Positions 1-12,472 of a stretch of DNA of 64,000 nt are shown here, in pieces (the first letter of the stretch is position 1; each line of letters starts with the position of its first letter). The stretch is from Typha latifolia (taxonomy: Eukaryota > Streptophyta > Magnoliopsida > Poales > Typhaceae). The stretch is from positions 12,389,501 to 12,453,500 of the forward strand of contig CM034102.1 in assembly GCA_019914945.1 (NCBI GenBank), written 5' to 3'. The position numbers and the translations under genes were made by a program. A model generated the notes under the pieces. The model was given only the letters and a program-made list of their open reading frames with translations, was not told the origin of the DNA and did not search any database.

Positions 1-347
1 CCTAGATCGAAAGATTAAGAGATAAGGAGAATAAGAGAGAGAGAAGGTATGCTAGGAGGCTAGAGGGAGAAGAAGATAGGAAAAAGACAATAATCTTCAA
101 TAGCTTTAATGAGATTGTCTTCCACATATTTAGAGGCTAGCCGAACAATCAAAGTAAGCAAAAAAAAAAAATAACCCTAACAAAATAAGGTCTTTGTAAA
201 TGCAAACGACTTGCAGAAGTTTGAACGCCTCAGCCAGAGAGCTTTATTATTTAAAAATAAAAATAATTTAGTTCGAGGTGGGTTGGTTAGATCCAATCCT
301 TATCACAATGTCCCCTGTGAGGTGACCTAATCGACTAGACTATATCA
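1..347 (-). mobile_element. Left LTR (3' LTR) of a chromovirus, cut by the window edge
   Basis: This stretch aligns with about 6235-6607, for example a shared run beginning cctagatcga at 1 and at 6236 and a shared gtgaggtgacct near 327 and 6577. The element reads on the minus strand, so this is its 3' LTR. The end at 347 (atatca on the plus strand, TGATAT on the minus) is set by alignment with the other copy. It is followed by a purine-rich minus-strand run suited to a polypurine tract. The copies differ by many substitutions and indels, so the insertion is old. About 240 bp of the LTR lie outside the window. Confidence 0.7.
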
Positions 348-1613
348 CTCCACCATGCTTTCACTTACTTTGTCCTCAAAGTGAAAAATCACAAAAAAAA
401 ATTCTTTAAAATTCACTTTGAGCTCCCAAGATACTTCATCTGCAGTTTTGCCATACCACTCCACTAAGACTTTTGCCACCCAAGTGTCATTTTGTCAAGT
501 CCACCTTTTAGACAAGATTGTTGTTGATTAGGTGATGTTTGGTCTGGTTCCAGTTCAGATAAACTTGTAGCCACCGGCTTAGTCTTTCTGATCCTAGCTC
601 TCAATCCTAAGACGTGGAATACCGAGTCAATCTTTAACTTCTCAAGGATATTTAACAGGTATGATATTGGTCTGATTCTCTCTAGGACTTGATATGGCAT
701 GAAGTAGCGGTCTGCCAATTTTTGGTTCGCAATTAGGCACACCAAAATATGCCTATACGGTTGGAGCCAAACTTAGAGCCAATTGCCAATTTCAAAGTTT
801 CATTCTTTGTTTTTTCGATCATAAACTTGTTTTTTCATCTGTATCTAGGTTGAGGCTAGATGAAGTTTGAGTCGTATTAGTAGGACATCTCAATCTGCAA
901 GCACCACATCCACTTCGATGTGATCCGTCATTCCTATTTCATCGTAGCTCTTAAGGATTGGTGGTGCACGTCCATACATAACTTCGAACGGACTTATGAC
1001 AATGGATGTGTGATGAGTCGTGTTGTACGACCACTCAACCTAAGGGAGGAAGCTCAGTCATTACTTAGGTCGATCTCCTGCAAAACAATGGAGGTATTGC
1101 TCAAGACACCGGTTAAGCACCTCTGTTTGACCATCCATTTGTGGGTGATACGCCAAGCTTATCTTAAAGGTTGTGCCTTGGAGGTTAAAGAATTGTTGCC
1201 AGAATTGACTCAAAGTTGGGGTTTGATCTAAAACTATTGACCTTGGCATCCCGTGTAGTTTGGCCACGCCCTTTACATAAACTTCAGCCACCTTTTTCGT
1301 TGAATGCGGGTGCACCAAAGCTGAAAAGTATTCATATTTGGTCAAATGGTCTACCATCATCATAATAATCATGATAACCGAATAACCTTTGATCGAAGGG
1401 AGTCCTATGAAATCTATCACTACATCCTCCCAAATTTGGTTTGGTATGGGTAAAAGTTGCGGCAATCCAATCATCTTGGTCTAGTCGGCTTTGGCACGTT
1501 AGCACACCATGCAATTCCGAATGTAGGCTTGCACCTCTTTCTTCAACCCCGTGCAAATGCAATTCTATCTGAGTCGCTTGTAATTTTGAATACTCCTTCA
1601 TGTCCCGCCATTG

Positions 1614-2438
1614 TGATGCGAACTAGGTCAGATCGAATCACATTAAGGGGAGATTAGACTCAATGGATTGAGTCTAGTTATCTTATTTACTTATTTGGTT
1701 TAGTTGGAAGGTTAAGATTTTATTTAATTAGCTAAATCCAACTCGCAACAGTTTTGGGAAAATATTCGACAAATATTCTATAGACATTCAAATAATATCA
1801 AACTAGCGGGATAAGATGTCAATCTCCAGATCTACAACTTTAGTATTCACGACTTCTCCAGATTCAGAACCTATCTATGACGAAATAAAAGATTAATCCG
1901 ATAAAGATAAAAGAAGGCTGATTTAGTTAGTTAGCTAGCTTTATCTTGTTGTTTGAATTTCAAATAAATCGGATAATCCGCATGTGGATCCGATCCGCTA
2001 TGGATTTTTACTCCTATAAATACGAGTGGACATGATAATTTAATGGAATTAAATTGAGAGAAATCTGAGTTTAGCCAGTTATTATTCTCGTCCTTATTTT
2101 TTTACATTAGCCGTTAGATTGTCTTTATCTTCATAAGAGTAGATCATAACCGTAGATCCCCTTAAAGCATCCAAACCCTAGCCACCTCCTACCTCCAGCA
2201 GCCACCCTACTACACGGTCGTCCACCACCACCCTTGGCCGTCCATCACCTTCCGACGACCGCCACAACATCGGATATTACCGTTCTGCCCTCCCTGACGT
2301 ATCTCTACTATTTTATTTTTATTTTTTCATCCTGACCTCCGATTTATGTGCCATTAGAACTCTAACTCACGAGGTTACCTCCACCTAAATTTTCATAATC
2401 ATACAACGGACAGATCGTTCCAGATCTGATCCGTAACA
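1614..2438 (+). mobile_element. Solo LTR nested in the chromovirus integrase
   Basis: The insert begins TGATGCGAAC and ends CCGTAACA, and is flanked on both sides by CATTG (1609-1613 and 2439-2443), a perfect 5-bp duplication. Joining the flanks across one copy of CATTG restores the uninterrupted integrase zinc-region reading (HDTPM then GHEG on the minus strand). A TATAAATA at 2015-2022 fits the U3/R junction of an LTR on the plus strand. No primer-binding site, internal region or second LTR is present, so it is best read as a solo LTR. A related copy lies at 54795-55563. Confidence 0.85.
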
Positions 2439-5400
2439 CATTGGTGTGTCATGAAAGTGGCAGATCAAGAAGTCCTGCAACTCAAATTTAGCTGGAACTT
2501 GCATCCGACCTCGATCAAAGACTAGTCCGTCCTTTAATTCTAGTTTGGGATAGTTCATTGATTCCTTTTTTGACTTGGCCATAAGTTCCACAATCTCTAA
2601 GTCTTCTAAATAGGTCACTCTCAGCTCTGACAAGAAGAAAAAAATAGGGACTAAAAATGAAGCCAACTTAGGTTGATCCACTTGTCGCAATAAGGCATTG
2701 GCTGCACCATTCTAGCATCCCTTCTTATAAACCAACTCATAATCATACCCAAGGAGTTTAATTACCCATCTGTGTTGAGTTGGTGTGTGAATCCTCTGGC
2801 TCATAAAATATGGTAAACTTCGCTTATTGGTTCAAATGATGAATCATTATCCAATGAAACATGGTCGCCATTACATCACTGCATGGAGGATGGCTATCAT
2901 CTCCCTCTCTTATGTGGAGAGTGGTAAAGATCTCCCCTTCAAGGCCTTGCTCATGTAGGTGATAGGCCTACCTTTTTGCATAAGCAAAGCCCCAATTCCA
3001 ACTCCAGACGTGTCACATTATATGACGAATGTTTTGGCGAAGTCCGATAGAGAAAGAACTGGTGCAGCTCTCATGGTTGATTTGAGTTCTTCAAAGGCCT
3101 TAATTGCTTTCACGCTCCATTGAAATTCTCCTATGAGAGGGGCAACTATCTTTCCATATCCTTGGATGAACTGATGGTAATAGCCAGTGAAGCCAATGAA
3201 CACCCATAGCTCACACTGACTCTTTGGGATTGCCCACTACATCATGTTGGCAATTTTAGCTACATTGGCCTCCACCCCAGTTTCTAAGATGATGTGACCG
3301 AGGTACTCCACCCTAGATTGTCCCTGCTAGGCACTTAGACTCCTTCAACTTGAGTTCATAGTGTCTTAGGGTGTCCAAGACAACTTGAAGATGCTCCAAG
3401 TGCTCAACCCATGTGTGGCTAGACGAACACCAAGACTAATTGACAAAGATATGGTCAGAAGATGTCGTTCATCAGTCTTTGGTAGTTGGCTAGAGCGTTA
3501 GTAAGATCAAATGACATCGCCATATATTCATATTGACCACCATGAGTTTTGAACACCGTTTTGTAGACATCGACTAGACAAACTCGAATCTGATAATACC
3601 TGGACCTTAAGTCGATCTTACTAAAGAAGATTGATCCCATTAGCTCATCTAGCAGCTCTTCTTTGACTGAGATGGGGTACTAGTCCTTCACAGTGATGGC
3701 ATTAAGAGCTCAGTAATCTATATAGAAGTGCCATGTTCCGTTCTTCTTTCTTACAAGCAACACCAGAGAAGAATAGGCACTGCGGCCTTATTCTTGGTAA
3801 TCACCTCCTTTTGCACATATGGGTACCAATAAGGCTGCACATTTGTTGAGTGTTGTTTCCGGAGTTATTTTGATCTAGTGATTATGTTCCCTTGCTAGCA
3901 GTAGTCCATATGGCTCAGTAAAATTATCGATGCACTCCTTCCTGCAAGATCAATTTCAAATCAGTGGGTATGGTCTCGCTTTCCTCGAGCACCGATTTGG
4001 TCTGAACCAATTGCATCAAGATTCCTCGACACTTAGGCCCAAGTAGACCATTTAAATCTTATAGAGCTTTGCACCAAACCCGGGTCGAAGACCATCTAGC
4101 TGAACTACTCGCCCCTTCGAAAGATCAAGTACATGTCAGTGAAGTCGAAGATGATTTGTCCTAGGCTTTAGAGCCATTGTATGCCGAGCACAATGTCAAC
4201 TCCCTTGAGTACCAATGGACGGAGACCCACATAAAAGACATGCCCCTAGTTTTCAGCCCTACACTGTAGCGCACTTCTCCAGCTTGTTGCATCATTTCGT
4301 CTTCAATAGCAACATCGAAGGTAGGTATAGAGCCAGAGGTTAGCCCTAGCTTCTTCACCATCCTTTCACCTAAAAAGTTGTGAGTGCTTCCTGAATCTAT
4401 AAGAATTTGAACCGCATTTTTCTTCACGATTCCCTCCATTGGCAACGTCCTTAACGCGAATAGGCATGCAACAAAATCTCAACATGAAACTCTTCTTCTT
4501 CCTTATGTTGTCCTTGGAACTCCTCCTCCTCTTCTTCTTAACCTTATATTAGTTCTCCTTCAAGCTCCTCCTCAGCTTCTTCTAAGAACATAATCGTCAT
4601 CGGTGCCCTTGTGCATTTGTGCTCGAGTACACAGCATTCATCACCGGTGCCCTTGTGCCTTTTGCTCGCTTTTCTTCCACCTGGGCAATTATGAGCCTCT
4701 TGTTAGGATTGCTATTGTAAGAATTTAAGGGTCAAAAGGCCCTAGTTTATGTAGGTACAGTAGCTGGCTTTAGTGGGATCCAAGACCCAATCATGTGTTG
4801 TGCGCTCTCGATGTGCCGCCGATAACCACCAGTGGCCTTGGTTGGAATCTGGGCTTCGCTGCGATCCAGTGAGCCTTAGATGTCATCCTCAACTCTCAGA
4901 ATTTCTCCTCCATCATCTGGAATGTGGAGAAGGCCTCTAGAAGGGTTGTTGGTTTGGCCCCTTCACTTCGGCTTAGATATCATGTTGATGCCCGCTAATA
5001 TAGGTGCTTTTGAGCACAAGAATCCAACCACCCCGGACTTGATTATTAATATGCTCAAACTCTTCTTGATAGACCCTCACCGTAATCCTTTGAGTCAGCT
5101 TGGTAAGGGCCACTTGAAAGTGTTCATACTCTAAAAGGACCAAATTGTGTGTAGAGGGCTCTCGCAAAATCATTTATGTTTAGAATGGTCAAGTTAGTTG
5201 GCTACTAGGTACCACCTAATTGCGAACGCATCAAGATGAAAAGAGGCTGATAGTACTTTTTAATCCTTTGGGGTGTGTTGGTATTGAAAAAATTGTTTGG
5301 CGAGGTAGATCTAATGAGTGGATCACCTCCATTGAATTTTAGAAAATGCAAGTGTACCATTTCGAGTTGTACTCCAGTTTGGTGCTCTTCATATTGAGGT

Positions 5401-6004
5401 AATGGTCTTTGCCCCCTAAAATCTCCTCCAGTAGCTCTAGGAGGAGGATGTCTAGTCATCAGTTCTTCCATGTTCTCCTAAGGATCCATTTCTCAAAGTT
5501 TGGCATCACCAGTGTACAAAATGAATTGCCACGGTTGGCACGTCGAATCCTCCCAGTGCTGGTGTAGATAGGATAGGGCTTTGCATTCGAGGATCCAAGA
5601 CACACTCTTTGTTAACCTCTGGATCAATTGGATGCATTGGTGATGGCGAAGGTGGAGGAGTCTGTTGGATGAAGTTGTTCTCCGCTCCTGTCCATTGTTA
5701 TCGTCCTCGAGAAAGGGCTTGAGCTGACATTTCCATCAACACTTTCCTAGATCTCTAGAACTCTAAGAATGAACCTTGCATCAATCCCAACATTTGAATC
5801 AACTCAGCAAATCCTAGAATTGTGGGTGAAGTTGTTGTAGCTGAAGGGTTGTGGATTGGTTCATTGCCTTCTATGTGGGTAGCTGGACATAGATCTTCTG
5901 TGTGGATCAGTTCATTTCTGCTACCTCGAGGTTCATTAAATTGCCTTCATGTGGGTTGTTGGATATAGATCTTGTCCTACATGCAAGGTGATCCGAGGAA
6001 CGGT

Positions 6005-6017
6005 GGCTCTGATACCA
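6005..6017 (-). other. Primer-binding site of the chromovirus
   Basis: On the minus strand this reads TGGTATCAGAGCC, the classic initiator-methionine tRNA primer-binding site of plant LTR retrotransposons. It lies two bases downstream of the LTR end (minus strand ...CATAACA), which fixes the inner boundary of the 5' LTR at 6020. Confidence 0.85.
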
Positions 6018-6019
6018 GT

Positions 6020-6607
6020 TGTTATGTTCTTGGCTAAAATGGATTATGTGGTGGATAGATGATAGTGGTGATGGTGGCAACAAATTGATAGATGGTGGTG
6101 ATGAGGGTGATAATGGTGGATTTGGAAAAATGAGAAAGGAAGATGAAGGAGGAAGGGCCGACCTTATGGGTCTAGAGTGGTGTGATGGATGAGGAGGAAG
6201 GGAGGGAGGACAGTATCCTTGAAGAGAACGATAGCCTAGATCGACAGATCAAGAGATAAGGAGAACGAGATAGAGAAGGTATGGAAGGAGGCTAGAGGGA
6301 GAAGAAGATCAGGAAAATGCAAAAATCTTCAATAGCTTTAATGAGGCTGCCTTCCAATATTTAGAGACTAGCCTAACAATCAAAACAAGCGAAATAACCC
6401 TAATACGATTCATTCCATCGTGAGGTGTTCAAACGGCCAAAATAAGGTCTCTATAAATACAAAGGACTTGTAGGCATTTGAATGGGGTGTTTAAACAGTC
6501 CTCAATAGTGTTCAAATGCCTCAACCAGAGAGACTTATTCTCCAAATGCAAAAATGATCTAGTTCGAATGCTCCTGTGAGGTGACCTGATTGAGTCAAAC
6601 CACATCA
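6020..6607 (-). mobile_element. Right LTR (5' LTR) of the chromovirus
   Basis: Bounded inside by the primer-binding site and outside by the limit of similarity with the left LTR. On the minus strand it starts TGATGTGG and ends CATAACA, giving about 588 bp with TG...CA ends. The five bases outside (taatg, 6608-6612) would be the target duplication, but the partner flank is off the window. Confidence 0.7.
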
Positions 6608-8977
6608 TAATGAGAAGAAAAGAAGATAAAGAAAACATATTCTTTTTTATATTTTAACATTCAAAATATACCCTTACTCTATTATACTATTTACTTGATC
6701 TCTTAGGATTCTGTTTAACAAATTTAAAGGAGAATGGTTAAATATTAGATATTATAGTTTATGCTGAATAGTCTAGTGCAGATATTATTGCTTGTTTATG
6801 TTACTTTATTTATTTTAACGAGTAATACTATATATATTACAGCTCGTGCTAGTTTCTTTTAATAATTAAATATTAGATGAAGATATAATTGTAAATATAT
6901 TATTTTCTCTTTTTTCTCTCATTAAATGGAATAAATTGAGAGTAAACTTTTCTTTTCTCTTCTCCTTTATTGAATTATTATCTAAATTTATCTTATCATC
7001 ACCATTACCATGAGACTGGGATAACCTAACCGTCGTTATATTTCTTTATCTAATAATATTCATTTTATGTTAAATATAACTTAACGTGTTTTATATAATA
7101 ACTAAATGAAGAAAAAAAAGATGAGAGTCTATTTATATAGGCAAAAAAAAAATAAAGATCAAATTACAAATAATGGGAAAAAGGAGTGTGAAATAAAACA
7201 TTTTGGTGGCACTACTGTTTTCTATGTGTGAACCCAAGAATTCATCCATAATTAATCCGCTACTAAATCTTTAGCACTAGATTTTTTTTTTTTTTAGTGA
7301 ATCGATGTGAACCCAAGAGGATTTATTGGTAGCCGGAATATGGATTAAGGAACGTTGAATTGGGTCTACTCATCACATGGTCAAATGGTTGCAAGGGAGA
7401 TATGTCCACATTGCTTCAAAGCTGATAGTGGTAAGTTTCAATTGATGTTAATGTGGCATTATCTTATCTATTGACACTTTCCAAGTCTTATATTTCACTT
7501 CTCTATTAAATGAATTATTTCTACATATCTGCATAAAAGAGCCCATCACTTTGCAAAATATTGAAATGGTTTTCTATTCTGTAGGTTTACCCATTTCTAG
7601 TTTTACTTTCTAGAACTAACTGAATCCAGTTATACATCACTTTGTCACTATTCCTCTTTATATTTGAATTCCTTATTTACCATCTTAGAAATCTGTAGAT
7701 AATAAAAAGAGTTTAAATAATCATAAAAGTGAGGTATGTATTATTAGTCTGTTACCTAACAATCTAAGTTCAAGAGTCTGGTTTTCTAACCATCTGCTAA
7801 TTAATCATACAAATACTCACTCATATTAAATAATAGTCCTTCCTCCAATGCTTTTCCAGTGTTCCTACCTAAAAGATGCTTTCTTGGTTGATTCAATTTT
7901 GAGGATGAGGATTATAAACTTTTGTAAATAAATAAAAACAATCAGATTCTCTAAACAAGTTATAGTGATAAAGAAAGATAGCCTTAGTGGTTTATAAATT
8001 ATACTACCTTACTCCATCTCAGACTTCTTTTGTTTGTTGTCTCTCTTGTTTGGCTTTGTACATGGTGACAATTAACATTTATTGTCACACAAGGTAGATT
8101 GGGACTGCAAAAAGCTTAGAACTTTGTATCACTTTTCCCCTCATATTGCTGGCTTGAGATTTGTTTCTCCTTTTTCTTTTTCAATTCTTCTGGGTCCCAT
8201 TCTCTTGATAATTTGCCATGTGCCATAAATAAAAGCCAACGACTAGTAGAGTCAGGGATTGAGGTCTCAATAATGGATCTCTGGCTACTCTTATTTTATT
8301 GAATGCTTGCAGGTAGCTGGATCTGCAAACTTTCAGATACAGTTTTGTAGATATTTTGTCACCGTTAATATTAATATGAGCTTTTAGAGAAGTCAGTGAG
8401 TTATTATAATATAAAATAAGAGTTTTTGAGGTTAAATCTCGTAAGACTTATCTGTTGTATAAATAATATCACATAAAATTTTGTGAAGTGGGTAAATAAA
8501 ATAAGTTCTGCATTAATTAGATCTTCACTCAAAGGGGAAGAGATCCTAAAATTTCTCTCAAGTATTCAAATGGATTCATTGTTTTGCTCTCATAAATACT
8601 TCTCTTGAGTGTTGAGGCAAACTCACAGTATCCAATTTGATAAGAGATCTGCTTTAATTTGTTTGGAAAAATTAATCTCTTTAGTAGAAAATAAAAATAA
8701 AATGCACCAATTGTGTGCAAATTGATAGCTGGATAGCCCACCATAAGGGAAATTATTAGCACTCACACTGGCTTGTACTTTTCTTTAATTGTGATTCATT
8801 GGCTTGTTTGAGGTCAGCATGTAAGTCATCACAGTTAATATGACTTCTTATTGGAATGATTGTCCAACTGAAGGAAGACAGGTGGTTTCCTTGGCCTTTA
8901 CAAGAAGAAGAAGCCTCCTCCTACCAATTTGGAAGTAATAAAAAGCTATCACTTCTCCTTCTTTGAAGAAAAGAAAA

Positions 8978-9019
<42 letters not shown>

Positions 9020-9232
9020 CTTCTTTCTATATCCCACTTGGTTAGTTTTCTTCTCCTCTCACTCTTAAAACAATCATATGATTGTGGGTCTTTACCACTT
9101 GCATCTTCTCTCACATCAAGTTTGTTAACCATAAGCTATATTCTCTAATCTTGGTTGACTCCTATTTTATGGTCTTTACATCATTCAGGGCTTTTTTGTT
9201 CATCTGAAAGAGGAAGAATAAGTTTAATACAC
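6608..9232. other. AT-rich intergenic DNA and bHLH 5' flank
   Basis: I see no convincing gene here on either strand. The stretch is AT-rich with short homopolymer runs (a T run near 7271). The last 250 bases upstream of the bHLH start contain a GA microsatellite and are probably promoter and 5' leader. Confidence 0.5.
8981..9018. repeat. (GA)n microsatellite in the bHLH 5' region
   Basis: Nineteen uninterrupted AG units, about 215 bases upstream of the bHLH start codon. GA tracts are common in plant core promoters and 5' leaders and can bind BBR/BPC proteins; a regulatory role here is only an inference. Confidence 0.9.
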
Positions 9233-10529
9233 ATGGAAGCAGCGGCGGCCGCGGGGGGCTGGTTCTCTGATCTGGTAAGTTCGTATGATTTGTTGCACTT
9301 CTTGTTCTTAGATTAATTCAAATGAGTCGACGACTAAAGTTTATGATGATCATCTATCTGATAATAATACTAACAGGGGATGGATGAGTCTAGTTTGTTT
9401 CATCCATGGGGAGCTGACTGTTTGGATGAAGTCACTGCCCAGCAAATCGCTGCTGCACTTGGGCAAGACTTGCACCACCAATCTATTTCCTCATACCTTC
9501 CGCCGCCGGCATCGAACGCCGCATCCGCCGCCGACGTTAACCGCGTCGTCGAGAGGCCCAGAAAGAGCCTCAAGACCACCAGCTGGGATTCTATCATCAC
9601 TGATCAGAACTCGAGCCTCGCCCCCGACGCCTCGTCGCCGAGCATCCTCTCATTTGGCAATCCAGAGTCGCCAAAGCAGCAGCAGTATGGCAACTTCCTT
9701 GGGGCTGCAGTGAAGATGAAGGAAGAGTTGGAGTTCTCAATTCCTCATGGCACCAAGAGAAGCTACGACGCCATGACGTCCCAGGGGGTTAAGAAGGCGG
9801 GTAACTCCACAACCCGGCCGGCTTTTCAGAACCAGGACCATATCATAGCAGAGAGGAAGAGAAGAGAAAAGCTCAGCCAGAGATTCATAGCACTGTCGGC
9901 AATTGTTCCTGGTCTAAAGAAGGTATGCTGCTAATTGATTTGTCTTTCTTTGATGGCTTGAATTCTTTTTCACACCAAATAATTCTTATTTGTCAGATGG
10001 ACAAGGCCTCTGTTCTTGGTGATGCCATCAAGTACCTGAAACAACTGCAAGAGAAGGTGAAGGCTCTCGAGGATCAGGCGGCAAAGAGGACCGTCGAGTC
10101 TGCGGTTCTCGTCAGAAGATCACAACTTTCTGCAGACGATGGCAGCTCCTCCTGCGACGAGAACTTCGACGAACGCCAACGAGGGGAATCACTTCCAGAG
10201 ATTGAGGCCAGAATGTCTGAGAAAAGTGTGCTAATTAAGATCCACTGTGAGAATCACAAAGGTGTATTGGTGAAGGCACTGTCTGAGATTGAGAAGCTCC
10301 ATCTTACTATCATCAACACAAACGTAGTGCCGTTTGCGAACTCCTCATTCGACATAACCGTAATGGCTCAGGCGAGTTAACCTTCAATTCCCCAGTGCAT
10401 ATATGATGCAGTACTTCTTGCATTGATGATTAATTCTTGTTCTGTTATGTTCAGGTTGAAGAGGAATTCACTCTGACTGTGAAGGATCTTGTCAAGAAGC
10501 TCAGCATAGCTTTCAAGCAGTTCATGTGA
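9233..10529 (+). CDS. bHLH transcription factor, bHLH18/NAI1-like (subgroup IVa)
   Basis: Four exons give a 345-residue protein: 9233-9274, 9377-9922, 9997-10371 and 10455-10529. Exon 1 codes MEAAAAAGGWFSDL. The basic region starts about residue 168 and has the H169-E173-R177 triad that contacts the E-box (HIIAERKRREKL), followed by helix-loop-helix across the exon 2/3 junction (VPGLKK, MDKASVLGDAIKYLK). The C-terminus has the ACT-like fold region typical of this subgroup (SVLIKIHCENHKGVLVKAL). Introns 1 and 2 are GT-AG. Intron 3 has a GC donor (CAG|GCGAGT) and an AG acceptor at 10454; only this splice keeps phase and adds the conserved C-terminus ending LSIAFKQFM. Reading through instead stops at once. 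It should act in the nucleus as a dimer. NAI1-type members regulate ER bodies or jasmonate and iron responses, but the exact role here is unknown. Confidence 0.9.
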
Positions 10530-11904
10530 GAAAGCTAGCACTCTCCTTTTATTCCCCTTAGTCTTTTTAGGGCTAATGGTTGCCAATAGCAGTTCCCTTT
10601 TTCTCTTTTTTGATCTCCTCCTCTTTCTAAACAAGGCCTGTTAGTTTGTCCCCACACTTACAGAACACCATTTTCACTTGCTTTTGCTGCATGGAATTTT
10701 TTGTTTTTGTTTTTTATCCTTCTTTCCTACTACTATTTTCCTCTCTTCTCTCTATTCTCTCTACCTCTTTTTTGCATGGTTGAGTTAATAGTCAACTATG
10801 TTATTTTAGAGAGCTTAGACCTGTGAAAAGAAATTGTAGCTTCTTTTTTAGGGCCTGTATTGTTGGGGAGTTTGGCAAACCTTTTCAGAACCCTTTTACT
10901 TTCTCCCCCTACTATGTTGCCCTTTTCTTCCAATAAAGGGTTTGAGTTTTCAAACCTACCTCTTTGTTTCCTTTCAAACCATCACTACTCCCAAAAGCCA
11001 TCATTGTGAGAAAAAATTGGTGCTATTTTTAGACTACGAGGGACTAGTAACAGAGCCTTTGTTTCAGATGTTCAGAGGAGATCCTTTTTTGAGGGAGCCT
11101 ACAGTTATATACCTAATTGTGTCCTTTTTTTCCCTTAGTGTGTTTTGTTCATCTGAATAGACTGTATCAGTTAAATGTATCTTCCTACTTTGTTCTTAAA
11201 TTTAAGTGCCTTCCTTTGTTTGCAAACTACAAGTGTCAATTATTTGCTGAAGCTTTCCAGAACTTGTGTTTGAGATGATGTGCTTAGCCTTCTCACTGAT
11301 TTGGTTGTGAACTCTGGCAAGTCATATAATGAGTTTTCTAAAATGCTGACAGATGAGAAGGGACTTTTGGGCTAATTGATGAGGTTGTAAAATCTAATTG
11401 AAAGGCCAATAGAGATTCTGCTTGCATTGTTTACATAGTAGTGTAGGGAAACAATTACTTTCAATCTCCAGTATAGATTGTGATTGCTGAAGTGAAATAT
11501 TATTCTTTTCTTTTCTTTTCTTGATGCATTATGACCTTGTAGGCTAATCATTATAGGCTAAACACAAGCTAGTCATTTCCAGATCGTTCTTTAGTGTATT
11601 TCAAGTTTGAATTGGTAACCATACCCACAAATAGAGCTTGAACAACACTTACTGACAAAAAAGTTGCACCCTAATAATAAACCATAGATCTCATGAAATC
11701 TATGCTCTAGGTTTAATTCCTCTTTACTATAGCTAGATCTATTAAGGAGTTTATACAAGTATTGCAGGATGGATGTAGGATATATGGAGGGAAATATGTA
11801 GCATTATTGGTGATTGCATGCATTTAGAAATTAAGATAGGATTGTTTATATTATTATTTTTTCAGCTTCTCACATCTGCATAGGAAGAAGCTTTGCACAT
11901 TGGC
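10530..11904. other. bHLH 3' flank and intergenic DNA
   Basis: Pyrimidine-rich sequence follows the stop codon and probably contains the 3' UTR. I see no further coding similarity, and no BPA1-like C-terminal exons on the minus strand, up to the LINE relic. Confidence 0.5.
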
Positions 11905-12472
11905 TTTTTTTCAAGAGGTTAGGAGAAGGGCAGAGGTAGTAGATAAAGGTAAAGACAAGAGGAGGTGGGCCATTCGATTGGGCTTAACTTTTTCTCTATT
12001 TCTTTTCACTATTCCAAGTTTTGACACCAAATAATATATCGAAGGAACCCTGGAAATCCAGGGATGAAACCATAAGTTACTGGATCTAACATTCCAGAGT
12101 AGTTTCAGGAAACCAATCAAGGTAGCAGTCAGAGAATCCCAAATTTAACGCTAGCTCCAAGCACACTGCTTAGGACACGTAGAGCATTAGAGGTGCAGCT
12201 CCTCATACTTAGATATTATAAATTGGTCCAAGGGTTATTTACCTTCTTAGCAACAAGAGACGAACAAACTCTCCGCATGCCCGAATAGCCAAACCACCCT
12301 CGTTTTGGGACTTGTCGTCCTTATCCCGAACTACCAACTTAAGCCCATGACTTTGATAGCTTAGCCATATCCCGAACTACCAACTTAAGCCCATGACTTT
12401 GATAGCTTAGCCACTCGATAGACCGCAGCAAGACGCATTGATGAGGAAGCCAAGAGATAATTGGGTATAGGG
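11905..12472 (-). mobile_element. LINE relic, 3' part (post-RT region)
   Basis: Minus-strand frames show pieces typical of the region after the reverse transcriptase of plant L1-type LINEs, such as NEGGLAIRACGEF near 12280 and LWFHPWI with VPSIYYLVSKL near 12040. Frameshifts and stops break it. It continues the fragment at 13115-13530 once the hAT element between them is removed: VPYSI on one side joins PNYLLASS on the other. Confidence 0.65.
12322..12413. repeat. 46-bp perfect tandem duplication in the LINE relic
   Basis: The 46-base unit starting tatcccgaactacc occurs twice without gap, at 12322-12367 and 12368-12413. The two copies look identical, so the duplication is recent relative to the decay of the LINE around it. 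Confidence 0.9.

Larger units (their letters stand above)
348..6019 (-). mobile_element. Internal region of a degenerate Ty3/gypsy chromovirus (gag-pol relic)
   Basis: Read right to left, fragments occur in gypsy order. Gag-like pieces lie at about 5470-4970. A protease piece with DSGSTHNFL is near 4390. The reverse transcriptase has KIDLRSRYYQIRV near 3600 and the post-RT GFTGYYHQFI near 3190. The integrase zinc region is near 2470 and continues at 1608. The integrase core follows at about 1470-1061, with the first Asp in VIDFI and the Glu in GQTEVLN. A GPY-like segment is near 715, and a chromodomain remnant (VLVEWYGKTADEVSWE) is near 470. Frameshifts and stops are everywhere. The catalytic YxDD-type motif expected near 3430 is lost, and the second catalytic Asp region is shortened. 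No intact polyprotein remains. Confidence 0.85.

Noticed and set aside
920..1657. Plus-strand open frames opposite the integrase
   Set aside because: They are the opposite strand of clear integrase sequence and show no similarity of their own.
6608..6659. The right LTR ending at 6659, with TAACA at the end and TGTTA at the start as inverted ends
   Set aside because: The other LTR copy has no counterpart beyond 6607, and a polypurine-like run follows position 347 there, so 6607 is the better boundary.
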